Assembly: GCF_018139985.1 (NCBI RefSeq)
Contig: NZ_JAGSOU010000005.1
Span: 62,001 to 126,000 of the forward strand
Source of the DNA: Actibacterium sp. MT2.3-13A
Lineage (GTDB): Bacteria > Pseudomonadota > Alphaproteobacteria > Rhodobacterales > Rhodobacteraceae
Reading direction: 5' to 3'
Length of the DNA: 64,000 nt
The translations under genes were made by a program, and so were the position numbers. This document shows, one piece after another, positions 36,564 to 44,144 of this stretch. The notes under the pieces are model-generated. The model worked only from the letters and a program-made list of their open reading frames with translations. It did no database searches and was not told the DNA's origin. How positions within the stretch are numbered: position 1 is the stretch's first letter; each line of letters opens with the position of its first letter.

Positions 36564-36631
36564 CGCGGGCGCCTTGATGTGACCGGGCGGGAGGGCCTAT
36601 GTCTGGCAGGACCGCAGACAGAGGATTGCAG

Positions 36632-38452
36632 ATGAATTTTTCGCCCCGCCCCGTCTTCGACGCCAATGCCAGTGCCGGCGACGCCCTCGGCAACCTGCCG
36701 GAATGGAACCTTGACGACCTTTACACCGGCACAGACGCGCCGGAACTTGCCCGCGACATGGCGTGGCTGGAAAAGGCCTGCGCCGAGTTCGCCGCCGATT
36801 ACCAGGGCAAGCTGGCCACGCTGGACGCCGGAGGCATGCTCGACTGCGTGAAACGCTACGAGCGGATCGACGTGGTGGGTGGGCGCATCATGTCCTTCGC
36901 GGGGCTGCGCTATTATCAGAACACCACCGACGGGTCGCGCGCCAAGTTCCTCAGCGACTGCCAGGACCGGATCACCAATTTTACCACGCCGCTGGTGTTC
37001 TTCTCGCTGGAGATCAACCGCATCGAGGACGCGGATCTCGCCGCTCTGTTCGCCGCCAATGCCGATCTGGCGCGCTACAAGCCGGCATTCGACCGGCTGC
37101 GCAAGATGCGCCCGCATCAGCTGTCGGACGAGCTGGAGACCTTCCTGCACGACCAGTCGGTGGTGGGCGCCAGCGCCTGGAACAAGCTGTTCGACGAGAC
37201 CATCGCGGGGCTCAGCTTCGACGTGGACGGCGAGGAGCTGGGCATCGAGGCCACGCTGAACCTGCTGACCGATCAGGACCGCGTGAAGCGCGAGGCGGGC
37301 GCGCGCGCGCTGGCCGAGGTGTTCGGCGAGAACGTCAAGCTTTTCGCCCGCGTGCACAACACCCTGGCCAAGGAAAAGGAGGTCGAGGACCGCTGGCGCA
37401 AGATGCCCAGCCCCCAGGCCGGCCGGCACCTGGCCAATGACGTGGAGCCCGAGGTGGTCGAGGCGCTGCGCGACGCGGTGGTGGCGGCCTATCCGAAGCT
37501 GTCGCATCGCTATTACGCGCTGAAGGCCAAGTGGCTGGGGCTGGACACGCTGGAAGTCTGGGACCGCAACGCGCCCCTGCCCATCGAGGAGCAGAAGATC
37601 GTCGGCTGGGAACAGGCCCGGAAGACGGTTCTGGACGCCTATGCAGATTTCGACCCGCGCATGGCCGAGATCGCCGAACCCTTCTTCACCAGGGGCTGGA
37701 TCGACGCGGGCGTGAAGCCCGGCAAGGCGCCCGGCGCCTTTGCCCACCCCACGGTGGTGGACGTGCATCCCTATGTGATGCTCAACTACCTGGGCAAGCC
37801 GCGCGACGTGATGACGCTCGCGCATGAACTGGGCCATGGCGTGCACCAGGTTCTGGCCGCGGGCCAGGGCGAATTGCTGGCCTCCACCCCGCTGACGCTG
37901 GCCGAGACGGCCTCCGTCTTCGGCGAGATGCTGACCTTCCGCAAGCTGCTGGACAACGCCAGGACCGAGGCCGAGCGCAAGACGCTGCTGGTCGGCAAGG
38001 TCGAGGACATGATCAACACCGTGGTGCGCCAGATCGCCTTCTACGATTTCGAGTGCAAGCTGCACGACGCGCGCCGCGAGGGGGAACTGACGCCGGAGGA
38101 CATCAACGCGCTGTGGATGTCGGTGCAGGCACAATCTCTGGGCCCGGTGTTCAACTTCATGGAGGGCTACGAGACCTTCTGGGCCTATATCCCGCATTTC
38201 GTCCACTCGCCCTTCTACGTCTACGCCTATGCCTTCGGCGACGGGCTGGTGAACGCGCTCTACGCGGTCTACGCGGAGGGCGGCGCGGATTTCCAGGAGA
38301 AGTATTTCGACATGCTCAGGGCCGGCGGATCGAAGCACCACAAGGAGCTTCTCGCGCCCTTCGGCCTGGATGCCACGGACCCTAAGTTCTGGGACAAGGG
38401 CCTGAGCATGATCTCAGGGCTGATCGACGAGTTGGAGGCGATGGAGGGCTGA
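36632..38452 (+). CDS. pepF: Oligoendopeptidase F (M3 family)
   Basis: Cytosolic zinc peptidase of 606 residues. The N-terminal helical region resembles PepF (LPEWNLDDLYTG at the start). The catalytic site is HELGHGVHQ at about residue 405, with the third ligand in the LAETASVFGEM block. It cleaves short peptides. I chose ATG 36632, preceded by GAGGA, over an ATG at 36599 because family similarity begins there. It is convergent with a small DUF4389 gene. Confidence 0.94.
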   Translation: MNFSPRPVFDANASAGDALGNLPEWNLDDLYTGTDAPELARDMAWLEKACAEFAADYQGKLATLDAGGMLDCVKRYERIDVVGGRIMSFAGLRYYQNTTDGSRAKFLSDCQDRITNFTTPLVFFSLEINRIEDADLAALFAANADLARYKPAFDRLRKMRPHQLSDELETFLHDQSVVGASAWNKLFDETIAGLSFDVDGEELGIEATLNLLTDQDRVKREAGARALAEVFGENVKLFARVHNTLAKEKEVEDRWRKMPSPQAGRHLANDVEPEVVEALRDAVVAAYPKLSHRYYALKAKWLGLDTLEVWDRNAPLPIEEQKIVGWEQARKTVLDAYADFDPRMAEIAEPFFTRGWIDAGVKPGKAPGAFAHPTVVDVHPYVMLNYLGKPRDVMTLAHELGHGVHQVLAAGQGELLASTPLTLAETASVFGEMLTFRKLLDNARTEAERKTLLVGKVEDMINTVVRQIAFYDFECKLHDARREGELTPEDINALWMSVQAQSLGPVFNFMEGYETFWAYIPHFVHSPFYVYAYAFGDGLVNALYAVYAEGGADFQEKYFDMLRAGGSKHHKELLAPFGLDATDPKFWDKGLSMISGLIDELEAMEG

Positions 38453-38464
38453 GGCCCTCCATCC

Positions 38465-38725
38465 TCACTTCCACTCGGACCAGGGAAACGGCTTTTCCTC
38501 GCTCGCGCCGGTCAGGAAACGGCCGGTGATGGCCAGCCAATTGCCCAGTTTTTCGCCGAACTGGGCAATGGCGCTGTTCTTCTCCCGGGAGAAGAGCAGC
38601 CAGCCGAATTGCAGCACGGCACAGACGAAGAGCACGATCTCCGCGACCCTGAGCAGGATCAGCAGGATCAGCATCCACGCCCCACGCAGCCAGGGGGAGG
38701 TCTGCCTGTAGCTTTCCTCGGTCAT
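38465..38725 (-). CDS. DUF4389 small membrane protein
   Basis: Protein of 86 residues with one or two hydrophobic helices (AWMLILLILLRVAEIVLFVC, then LQFGWLLFS). The hydrophilic end NSAIAQFGEKLGNWLAITGR is the recognisable DUF4389 part. Function unknown. It lies 25 nt downstream of the host-attachment-family gene on the same strand and is probably co-transcribed. Confidence 0.8.
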   Translation of the reverse strand: MTEESYRQTSPWLRGAWMLILLILLRVAEIVLFVCAVLQFGWLLFSREKNSAIAQFGEKLGNWLAITGRFLTGASEEKPFPWSEWK

Positions 38726-38750
38726 CTCAATCGCCCTCCTGTTCGGCGTT

Positions 38751-39185
38751 TCAGAGCATTGCCAAGTCCGCGAAATGGCCGGGCAGATCATGGACCGAAA
38801 CATGCGTCAGGTCCTTGTCGAGATCGCCGCTCAGCGCATCGTCCAGCGGCGCTTCGAGCCGGACGCGCAGCACGCCCAGCATCTTGGGCGGGGCGGCCAT
38901 GAGAAGGCGATTATAGCTGTTGTCCGCCCAGAGCTTGGCGGCGGTTTTCACGATCTCTGCCGCAAAGAGGTTGCGCGCATGCTCTTCCTCGCTGGTCGGG
39001 CGCTCGAACTTGTGGCGCGCCGTGCCCGACGAGGCCTGCGATCGTCCGGGGAAATCGGAATAGCCCTCTTCGGGCGCCTCCTTGATCACCTTGACCTCCT
39101 GCAGGCCCTCACCGTTGCCGGTGTTTTCCAGGAAACGCGCCACCCCGTCATTGGCGATGATCACCATCGTGCGAACAGATTTCAT
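38751..39185 (-). CDS. Host attachment protein family (BaeRF-like)
   Basis: Soluble protein of 144 residues. It begins TMVIIANDGVARFLEN and has HKFERPTSEEEHARNLFA in the middle and LLMAAPPKMLGVLR near the end, the hallmarks of the Host_attach family (named from Agrobacterium). The fold resembles release-factor eRF1 domain 2 (BaeRF), so a ribosome-linked role is more plausible than surface attachment. Ribosome site GGGAGG. It stands alone between rpoH and the peptidase region. Confidence 0.85.
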   Translation of the reverse strand: MKSVRTMVIIANDGVARFLENTGNGEGLQEVKVIKEAPEEGYSDFPGRSQASSGTARHKFERPTSEEEHARNLFAAEIVKTAAKLWADNSYNRLLMAAPPKMLGVLRVRLEAPLDDALSGDLDKDLTHVSVHDLPGHFADLAML

Positions 39186-39344
39186 AAAGACCTCCCTGTG
39201 CGTTATCTGCGGCGATTATTCCACCACCGGGCGGCGCGCACTTTGACCCATCGCAAATGGCGGAGCGGATTTGCCGCGCGCCGGCGGCGGCCCGCCGGGC
39301 CTGGCCCCCCATGTCCCCCGTGCCGCAGCGCCGCGCCAAACGCA

Positions 39345-39371
39345 CAAGAGCCCGCCGGGGGCGGGCTCTTG
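39345..39371 (-). terminator. Terminator after rpoH
   Basis: Perfect 12-bp stem CAAGAGCCCGCC/GGCGGGCTCTTG with a three-base loop, 36 nt downstream of the rpoH stop. The T-tract on the minus strand is poor (TGCGTTTG), so it may act partly as a stabilising hairpin. Confidence 0.65.
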
Positions 39372-39407
39372 TCGGTGCTTCCGTTCCGGCCCGGCGCGGG
39401 CCGTGGC

Positions 39408-40304
39408 TCAGACCGGGGTCAGCATCCCCTTTTCGCGGGCCAGTTCCTTCATCCGCTTCTGCAGCTTCTCGAAGGCGCGCACCTCGATCTGGCGGATACG
39501 CTCGCGGCTGACGTCGTAGACCCCGGACAGGTCCTCCAGCGTCACCGGCTGATCCTGCAGGCGGCGCTGGACGAGGATGTCCTTCTCGCGGTCGTTCAGA
39601 ACGTCCATCGCCTCGGCCAGCATCTCGCGGCGGCTTTCCAGCTCGTCCTTCTCGGCATAGGCCTCGGCCTGGTCGGCGTCCTCGTCCTCAAGCCAGTCCT
39701 GCCACTGGGTGGCGGTGTCGCCGTCGCTGCCCACGGTGGCGTTGAGCGAGGCGTCGCCCCCCGACAGGCGGCGGTTCATCGCGATGACCTCGTCCTCGGA
39801 GACGTTGAGGTCATGCGCGATGCGTTCGACATGCTCGGGCGTCATGTCGCCCTCTTCCAGCGCGCCGATGCGCGCCTTGGCCTTGCGCAGGTTGAAGAAC
39901 AGCTTTTTCTGAGCGCTGGTCGTGCCCAGCTTCACCAGCGACCACGAGCGCAGGATATATTCCTGGATCGAAGCGCGGATCCACCACATCGCATAGGTCG
40001 CCAGGCGGAAGCCCTTTTCCGGATCGAAGCGTTTCACCGCCTGCATCAGGCCGACGTTGGCCTCCGAGATGACCTCGGCCTGCGGCAGGCCGTAGCCGCG
40101 GTAGCCCATGGCGATCTTGGCGGCCAGACGCAGGTGGCTGGTCACCATCCTGTGCGCGGCTTCGGTGTCCTGATGATCGACCCAGCGCTTGGCCAGCATG
40201 TATTCCTCTTCCGGCTCCAGAAGCGGGAATTTGCGGATTTCCTGCAGATAGCGGTTCAGGCCCTGTTCCGGGCTCGGTGCGGGAAGGTTTGCATAAGTGT
40301 TCAT
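39408..40304 (-). CDS. rpoH: RNA polymerase heat-shock sigma factor RpoH (RpoHI type)
   Basis: Group 3 sigma factor of 298 residues. Region 2 is intact (LAAKIAMGYRGYGLPQAEVI, FRLATYAMWWIRASIQEYIL). The RpoH box QKKLFFNLRKAK follows, then region 4 (VTLEDLSGVYDVSRERIRQI). Rhodobacterales carry two RpoH proteins; the N-terminus NTYANLPAPSPEQGLNRYLQ fits the RpoHI branch. The upstream region has a heat-shock-type promoter with an embedded palindrome, so auto-activation and an extra repressor are both possible. Confidence 0.95.
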   Translation of the reverse strand: MNTYANLPAPSPEQGLNRYLQEIRKFPLLEPEEEYMLAKRWVDHQDTEAAHRMVTSHLRLAAKIAMGYRGYGLPQAEVISEANVGLMQAVKRFDPEKGFRLATYAMWWIRASIQEYILRSWSLVKLGTTSAQKKLFFNLRKAKARIGALEEGDMTPEHVERIAHDLNVSEDEVIAMNRRLSGGDASLNATVGSDGDTATQWQDWLEDEDADQAEAYAEKDELESRREMLAEAMDVLNDREKDILVQRRLQDQPVTLEDLSGVYDVSRERIRQIEVRAFEKLQKRMKELAREKGMLTPV

Positions 40305-40337
40305 GGGTTGCCCCTCTGCTCCCTGAAGTCGCTCACG

Positions 40338-40366
40338 ATATGGGAAACTGAACCGTTCGGTTCAAG
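40338..40366 (-). promoter_or_regulatory. Sigma-32-type promoter of rpoH with embedded palindrome
   Basis: On the minus strand CTTGAA (40366-40361), 16-bp spacer, CCCATAT (40344-40338) matches the heat-shock consensus. The palindrome TGAACCG-TT-CGGTTCA (40349-40364) overlaps the -35 and fills most of the spacer, which is where TetR-like repressors bind. Confidence 0.6.
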
Positions 40367-40456
40367 ACCCCGTGCGCCGTCACGCCCCTCAATTGGCCCG
40401 AAAACTGTCGAAACGCCATTAATTTATCACGATTTCACGGGTTTGTGCACCGTGTT

Positions 40457-41497
40457 TCAGCCGCCCGTCTCCCCGCGCAGAGCGGCGATCAGCGCCACCA
40501 TGTCAGCGGGCAGAGGCGCCTCGAAGGCCATCTCCTCGCCGGTCTCGGGATGGGTGAAGCCCAGCGTGGCGGCGTGCAGCGCCTGGCGCGGGAAGGCGGC
40601 CGCGGCGCGGATGGCCGCCGCGCCCAGCGCGACCTCGGACAGCTTGCGCCGCCCGCCATAGGTCTGGTCCCCGATCAGCCCGAAACCGGCATAGGCCATG
40701 TGCACCCGGATCTGGTGCGTGCGCCCGGTTTCCAGCCAGCAATCCAGCAGCGACGCCGCGCCGGGGGTGCCGAATACCTCCTCGACCCGCGCGCGGGTAA
40801 CCGCATGGCGCCCGCCCGACCACAGCACCGCCTGTTTCTGCCGGTCGGTCTTGTGCCGGGCAAGCTGCGTGGTGATCTTCAGGATATTTCCGGGCTCGAA
40901 ACTCACACCGCGCAGCCCGCGCAGACGCGGATCGCCGGCCTCCGGCACGCCATGCACCACGGCCTTGTAATGCCGGGTGGCGGTGTGTTTCTCGAACTGC
41001 GCGGCGAGGGCGGCATGGGCCTTGTCGGTCTTGGCCACCACCAGCAGGCCGGAGGTGTCCTTGTCGATGCGGTGCACGATGCCGGGGCGCTTCTCGCCGC
41101 CGATACCCGACAGGCTGTCGGCGCAGTGATGCAGCAGCGCGTTGACCAGCGTGCCGCCCGGGCTGCCCGGCGCGGGATGCACCACCATGCCCACGGGCTT
41201 GTTCACCACGATCAGCGAATCATCCTCATAAACCACGTCCAGCGGGATGGCCTCGGGGCGGGTCTCCACCTCCTCGGCCTCGGCGAAGGCGATCTCCAGC
41301 ACCTCCCCCTCGGCCACGCGGGCGCGCGGATCGTCCAGCACCACGCCGCGGCGCGACACGCCGCCCGCCGCGATCAGCTTGGCCAGCCGCGAGCGCGACA
41401 GCCCCTCATCCTCTGGCACGTCGCGCGAAAGCGCTTTATCAAGGCGGGCGGGCGGGTTTGGCCCGATGACCACCGAAAGGCGGCGCGTGATGGACAT
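40457..41497 (-). CDS. RluD-family 23S rRNA pseudouridine synthase
   Basis: Protein of 346 residues: N-terminal S4 domain (RLDKALSRDVPE, then LSRSRLAKLIAAGGVSRRG) and catalytic domain with the essential Asp in GIVHRIDKDTSGLLV and the late HTHQIRVH-type block (GRTHQIRVHMAYAG). RluD-type enzymes modify helix 69; RluA/C types cannot be excluded. The ATG at 41497 overlaps the start region of the divergent DUF6476-like gene, which is unusual. Confidence 0.9.
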   Translation of the reverse strand: MSITRRLSVVIGPNPPARLDKALSRDVPEDEGLSRSRLAKLIAAGGVSRRGVVLDDPRARVAEGEVLEIAFAEAEEVETRPEAIPLDVVYEDDSLIVVNKPVGMVVHPAPGSPGGTLVNALLHHCADSLSGIGGEKRPGIVHRIDKDTSGLLVVAKTDKAHAALAAQFEKHTATRHYKAVVHGVPEAGDPRLRGLRGVSFEPGNILKITTQLARHKTDRQKQAVLWSGGRHAVTRARVEEVFGTPGAASLLDCWLETGRTHQIRVHMAYAGFGLIGDQTYGGRRKLSEVALGAAAIRAAAAFPRQALHAATLGFTHPETGEEMAFEAPLPADMVALIAALRGETGG

Positions 41498-41801
41498 GGA
41501 CGATGCTCCACAGCCGGTCGATGAGCCGGCCAACCTGAAATTCCTGCGCCGCCTGGTGACGGTCCTGACGGCAGTGATGATTGCCGGGGTTCTAGTGATC
41601 ATCGCGCTGCTTGTCATCCGTTTGTCGGACCGCCCCGCGCCCTGGCCGGATGAGATCGCCCTGCCCGAGGGCGCCCGCGCCCAGGCCGTGACCCGCGGCA
41701 AGGGCTGGGTCGCGGTGGTGACCGAGGATCAGCGCCTGCTGATCTTCGACGCCGCGACCGGCGCGCTGGAGCAGGAGATCGCGATCACCGCGGGGCATTA
41801 G
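41490..41801 (+). CDS. Small single-pass membrane protein (DUF6476-like)
   Basis: Protein of 103 residues. A short acidic N-terminus is followed by one membrane helix (about 22-48, LVTVLTAVMIAGVLVIIALL), then a periplasmic domain of about 55 residues with LPEGARAQAVTRGKGWVAVV and LLIFDAATGAL, which reads like a single beta-propeller blade. Function unknown; typical of Rhodobacterales. Start is ATG 41490 or 41496. Either overlaps the 5' end of the RluD gene on the other strand. Confidence 0.75.
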   Translation: MDMDDAPQPVDEPANLKFLRRLVTVLTAVMIAGVLVIIALLVIRLSDRPAPWPDEIALPEGARAQAVTRGKGWVAVVTEDQRLLIFDAATGALEQEIAITAGH

Positions 41802-41810
41802 CAGGGGCTT

Positions 41811-42434
41811 CTAGAATCGCCCCTCCTCGCCCGGGAACACCTTGCGCGCCAGCAGCACGCGGCTGGCCGCGGTGACGAAACACAGCGCACCGAAGGCCCA
41901 GGCCAAAGGCGCGAACCACCCCGGCCACAGGCACAGCGCCACGAAAAACGCGATGGTTTCGGTGCCTTCCAGCAGCCCGCCGGTGAAATAGAGCGATTTC
42001 ACTCCGCGCGCCTCGCTCGTCATCCCCTGGCGCTCGGCCAGGATGGCGAAGCCCAGGAAACTGGCGCCATTGGCGTAGAAGCTGGCCAGCAGGAACGCCC
42101 CCGCCGCGCCGTTTCCGCCCGGATCGGCCAGCACGAACCCCAACGGGATCGCGCCGTAGAAGACGAAATCGCAGGTGATGTCGAGGAAGCCGCCGAAATC
42201 GGTCTTCTGCGTGGACCTTGCGATCGCGCCGTCCAGCCCGTCTGCCAACCGGCTCAGCCCCAGCGGCAGCAGCGCCCAGCCCGGCGCGTCCAGCGCGATC
42301 AGCGCCGCCGCCAGCAGGCCGAATCCCAGTCCCGCCAGCGTCACCGCGTTGGCCGTCATCCCCGCCCGCGCGGCGCGCGCGCCCAGCCGGTTCAGCACCG
42401 GGTCGATCAGTTTGCGCATCGCGGCGTCGAGCAT
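41811..42434 (-). CDS. CDP-alcohol phosphatidyltransferase family protein
   Basis: Integral membrane enzyme of 207 residues with about six helices. The family motif is DGLDGAIARSTQKTDFGGFL then DITCD (about 83-106), although the spacing between AR and the next Gly is one residue shorter than the usual eight. These enzymes swap CMP for an alcohol head group, for example in PG or PI-type lipid synthesis; the alcohol is unknown. The ATG follows GGGGAGGGG. A tRNA-His gene lies just upstream on the same strand. Confidence 0.87.
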   Translation of the reverse strand: MLDAAMRKLIDPVLNRLGARAARAGMTANAVTLAGLGFGLLAAALIALDAPGWALLPLGLSRLADGLDGAIARSTQKTDFGGFLDITCDFVFYGAIPLGFVLADPGGNGAAGAFLLASFYANGASFLGFAILAERQGMTSEARGVKSLYFTGGLLEGTETIAFFVALCLWPGWFAPLAWAFGALCFVTAASRVLLARKVFPGEEGRF

Positions 42435-42522
42435 GGTCCCCTCCCCTGGCTGGACGCATGATGTCCGCCAAAGATCGCGCCCGGGCAAGGGCGATCACGC
42501 AGATGTTGTCTGAAGGGGGGAA

Positions 42523-42599
42523 TGGTACCGCCTCCCCGGCTTGAACGGGGGACCTCTGGATCCACAATCCAGCGCTCTAACCAACTGAGCTAAGGCGGC
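42523..42599 (-). tRNA. tRNA-His (anticodon GTG), lacking G-1
   Basis: Canonical cloverleaf. Acceptor GCCGCCT/AGGCGGT gives a G1-U72 wobble, the discriminator is A73 and CCA is encoded (42525-42523). Anticodon GTG is at 42565-42563. The base before G1 is T, so the G-1 that HisRS normally requires is not encoded, and A73 could not pair with it. This is a known trait of one alphaproteobacterial clade. Confidence 0.95.
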
Positions 42600-42610
42600 A
42601 CTGTTCGGGC

Positions 42611-42639
42611 GATTTAGCGCCCCCTCGCCGGCAATGCAA
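42611..42639 (-). promoter_or_regulatory. Promoter of tRNA-His
   Basis: Minus-strand TTGCAT (42639-42634), 17-bp spacer, TAAATC (42616-42611), placing initiation a few bases before the tRNA. It lies directly after the acetyltransferase stop. Confidence 0.6.
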
Positions 42640-42642
42640 GAC

Positions 42643-43143
42643 CTAGATCGCCGGTTTCAGGTCAATCTCCCAGCTTTGCTCCACCAGGTCGCGGCCGAAG
42701 TTGTGCACTGGCGCGGACTCTGCCAGACGGAACCCGTGGCGGGCATAAAGCGCGCAGGCCGCGCGGTGGCTTTCGTGGGTCCACAGCACCATCCGGCGGT
42801 AGCCCTTTTCGCGGGCGTAGCCGAGGCAGGCCTCCAGCAGCCTGTGGCCCAGCCCCTGCCCGCGTGCCTCCGGCTCGATCAGGAAAAGCCGCAGCTTGGC
42901 CACCTCCGGCGGCCCCGCCCGCACGCAGAAGATCGAGCCAATCCGCCGCCCGCCCCGCCAGGCGATCCAGGCCCGCTCGCGGGACGGGTCGCGGGTCCGC
43001 ATGTAGCCGGTCAGGATCTCGGCCACCAGCAGCTCGAAACTGGCGTCGAATCCCTCTTCGGCGGCGTAAAGTTCACCGTGGCGCTGAATGAGCCAGCCGG
43101 CGTCGCCGATCTGTAGGTCATGCAGGGTGATCGCGTCGGACAT
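42643..43143 (-). CDS. GNAT family N-acetyltransferase
   Basis: Protein of 166 residues. The acetyl-CoA loop is LFLIEPEARGQGLGHRLLEA (motif A, R/Q-x-x-G-x-G/A), followed by GYRRMVLWTHESHRAACALY and the GFRLAES strand. It resembles the C-terminal half of MarR-GNAT fusion proteins, but no DNA-binding part is present. Substrate unknown. Confidence 0.88.
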   Translation of the reverse strand: MSDAITLHDLQIGDAGWLIQRHGELYAAEEGFDASFELLVAEILTGYMRTRDPSRERAWIAWRGGRRIGSIFCVRAGPPEVAKLRLFLIEPEARGQGLGHRLLEACLGYAREKGYRRMVLWTHESHRAACALYARHGFRLAESAPVHNFGRDLVEQSWEIDLKPAI

Positions 43144-43245
43144 GTCCCAGCAAAGGCCGCGGCGGGCCGGGCGTCAAGCCCCGGCCTTGCCAGCGGTCGC
43201 GCAACGCGTTACGCCGCGCGCAACCGGAACAGCAGGACAACCGTC

Positions 43246-43449
43246 ATGGGCATCGACAAGGAAAGCGATATCGCCGCGAATCTGCAGATCGGACCGACCA
43301 CCCTGGGCATGGTCCGCATCTATATCGAGGCAGAGGGGATCGACCTGCCCCTCGATTTCGAGCCCGAAGAGGCCGAGGAAATCGCCGAGGAAATCCGCGC
43401 CGCGGCCGCACGCGCCCGCGCGATGGGCGGCAAGGGCGGAAAGGGCTGA
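43246..43449 (+). CDS. Small conserved protein (DUF6324-like)
   Basis: Protein of 67 residues, acidic in the centre (LDFEPEEAEEIAEEIRAAAA) and ending in a Gly/Lys tail. GPTTLGMVRIYIEAEGIDLP forms a predicted beta hairpin before the helix. No known motif. Convergent with mmcB, 7 nt between stops. Confidence 0.7.
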   Translation: MGIDKESDIAANLQIGPTTLGMVRIYIEAEGIDLPLDFEPEEAEEIAEEIRAAAARARAMGGKGGKG

Positions 43450-43456
43450 GGCCCGC

Positions 43457-43906
43457 CTAGGGGCTGACCGCCGCCGGCACGCCCGGGTCGCGCAGCCCCT
43501 GCAGCCGCCGCGCCGCGTGGCGGGCGAATTTCTGCACCATCACCTTGCGCCGCGCCGGCGCCAGCCGGCACTCCGGCCCCATGCGGAGGATCTCGGCGCC
43601 ATAGGCGTCGGCCGCGATCAGCCCGGTCTCCTCGGGCAGCAGTTCGGTCGGGAAATCCGCGTCCACCGCCCAGAAGAACCGGTCGCACCAGTCCAGGTAG
43701 CCCCGCCATTTGCGATCCGACTGGAAATCGGCGCGGCTGGACTTGCACTCGATCACCCAGATCTCGCCCTTCGGACCCAGCGCCATCACGTCCACGCGCA
43801 GGCCGGGCGCCGGCACCAGTTCCTCCACGGTGACGAAATCATGGCTCAGCATGTGGCGGCAGACGCCGCGGGCCAGAAGCTGGCCGGGTTGCAGGATCTC
43901 GGTCAT
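43457..43906 (-). CDS. mmcB: MmcB family DNA repair protein
   Basis: Protein of 149 residues with a restriction-endonuclease-like core: RVDVMALGPKGEIWVIECKS carries the D...ExK pattern, and FQSDRKWRGYLDWCDRFFW is a family block. In Caulobacter, MmcB is LexA-regulated and takes part in DNA damage repair. A LexA-like half-site pair sits 11 bp upstream of the ATG, supporting SOS control here. Confidence 0.88.
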   Translation of the reverse strand: MTEILQPGQLLARGVCRHMLSHDFVTVEELVPAPGLRVDVMALGPKGEIWVIECKSSRADFQSDRKWRGYLDWCDRFFWAVDADFPTELLPEETGLIAADAYGAEILRMGPECRLAPARRKVMVQKFARHAARRLQGLRDPGVPAAVSP

Positions 43907-43917
43907 GGCCAGAATAT

Positions 43918-43932
43918 GAACAAAAGGTGAAT
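43918..43932 (-). promoter_or_regulatory. LexA-like site upstream of mmcB
   Basis: GAAC-N7-GAAT on the plus strand (43918-43932), one base from the alphaproteobacterial LexA direct repeat GAAC-N7-GAAC (GTTC-N7-GTTC). Confidence 0.5.
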
Positions 43933-43944
43933 ATCACGCAAGCC

Positions 43945-43973
43945 TTGCAGCCGGGCCCGGCGCGCACTATCTA
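43945..43973 (+). promoter_or_regulatory. Promoter of the structured RNA gene
   Basis: TTGCAG (43945-43950), 17-bp spacer, TATCTA (43968-43973). The predicted start at about 43979-43980 coincides with the first base of the closing stem of the RNA. Confidence 0.65.
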
Positions 43974-43978
43974 GCGAG

Positions 43979-44144
43979 GAGGCGGGTTCTGCCCTTCTCG
44001 TGACGAGGTCAAATTCCGGTGGCCTTAAGCAATTCCGAGGGAGCTGGCTCTGTTCGGGTCCTGGCCCGATTACCTGGCGCCCACCTGTATATACAGGTCC
44101 TCGGGAATTCGTTGCCTCAACGGTTGCCTGGTGGTTCCCGCCTC
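43979..44144 (+). ncRNA. ssrS: Probable 6S RNA (structured RNA, about 166 nt)
   Basis: The 5' end GAGGCGGG (43979-43986) pairs perfectly with CCCGCCTC (44137-44144), closing a 166-nt rod. Inside, after a large asymmetric bubble, AATTCCGAGG (44031-44040) pairs with CCTCGGGAATT (44099-44109) with one bulged G. Within that arm are TCGGG/CCCGA and the palindrome ACCTGTATATACAGGT (44083-44098). Size, closing stem at the exact transcription start, central bubble and dedicated promoter fit 6S RNA. No open frame is credible here. Sequence identity to known 6S RNAs was not tested. Confidence 0.6.
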
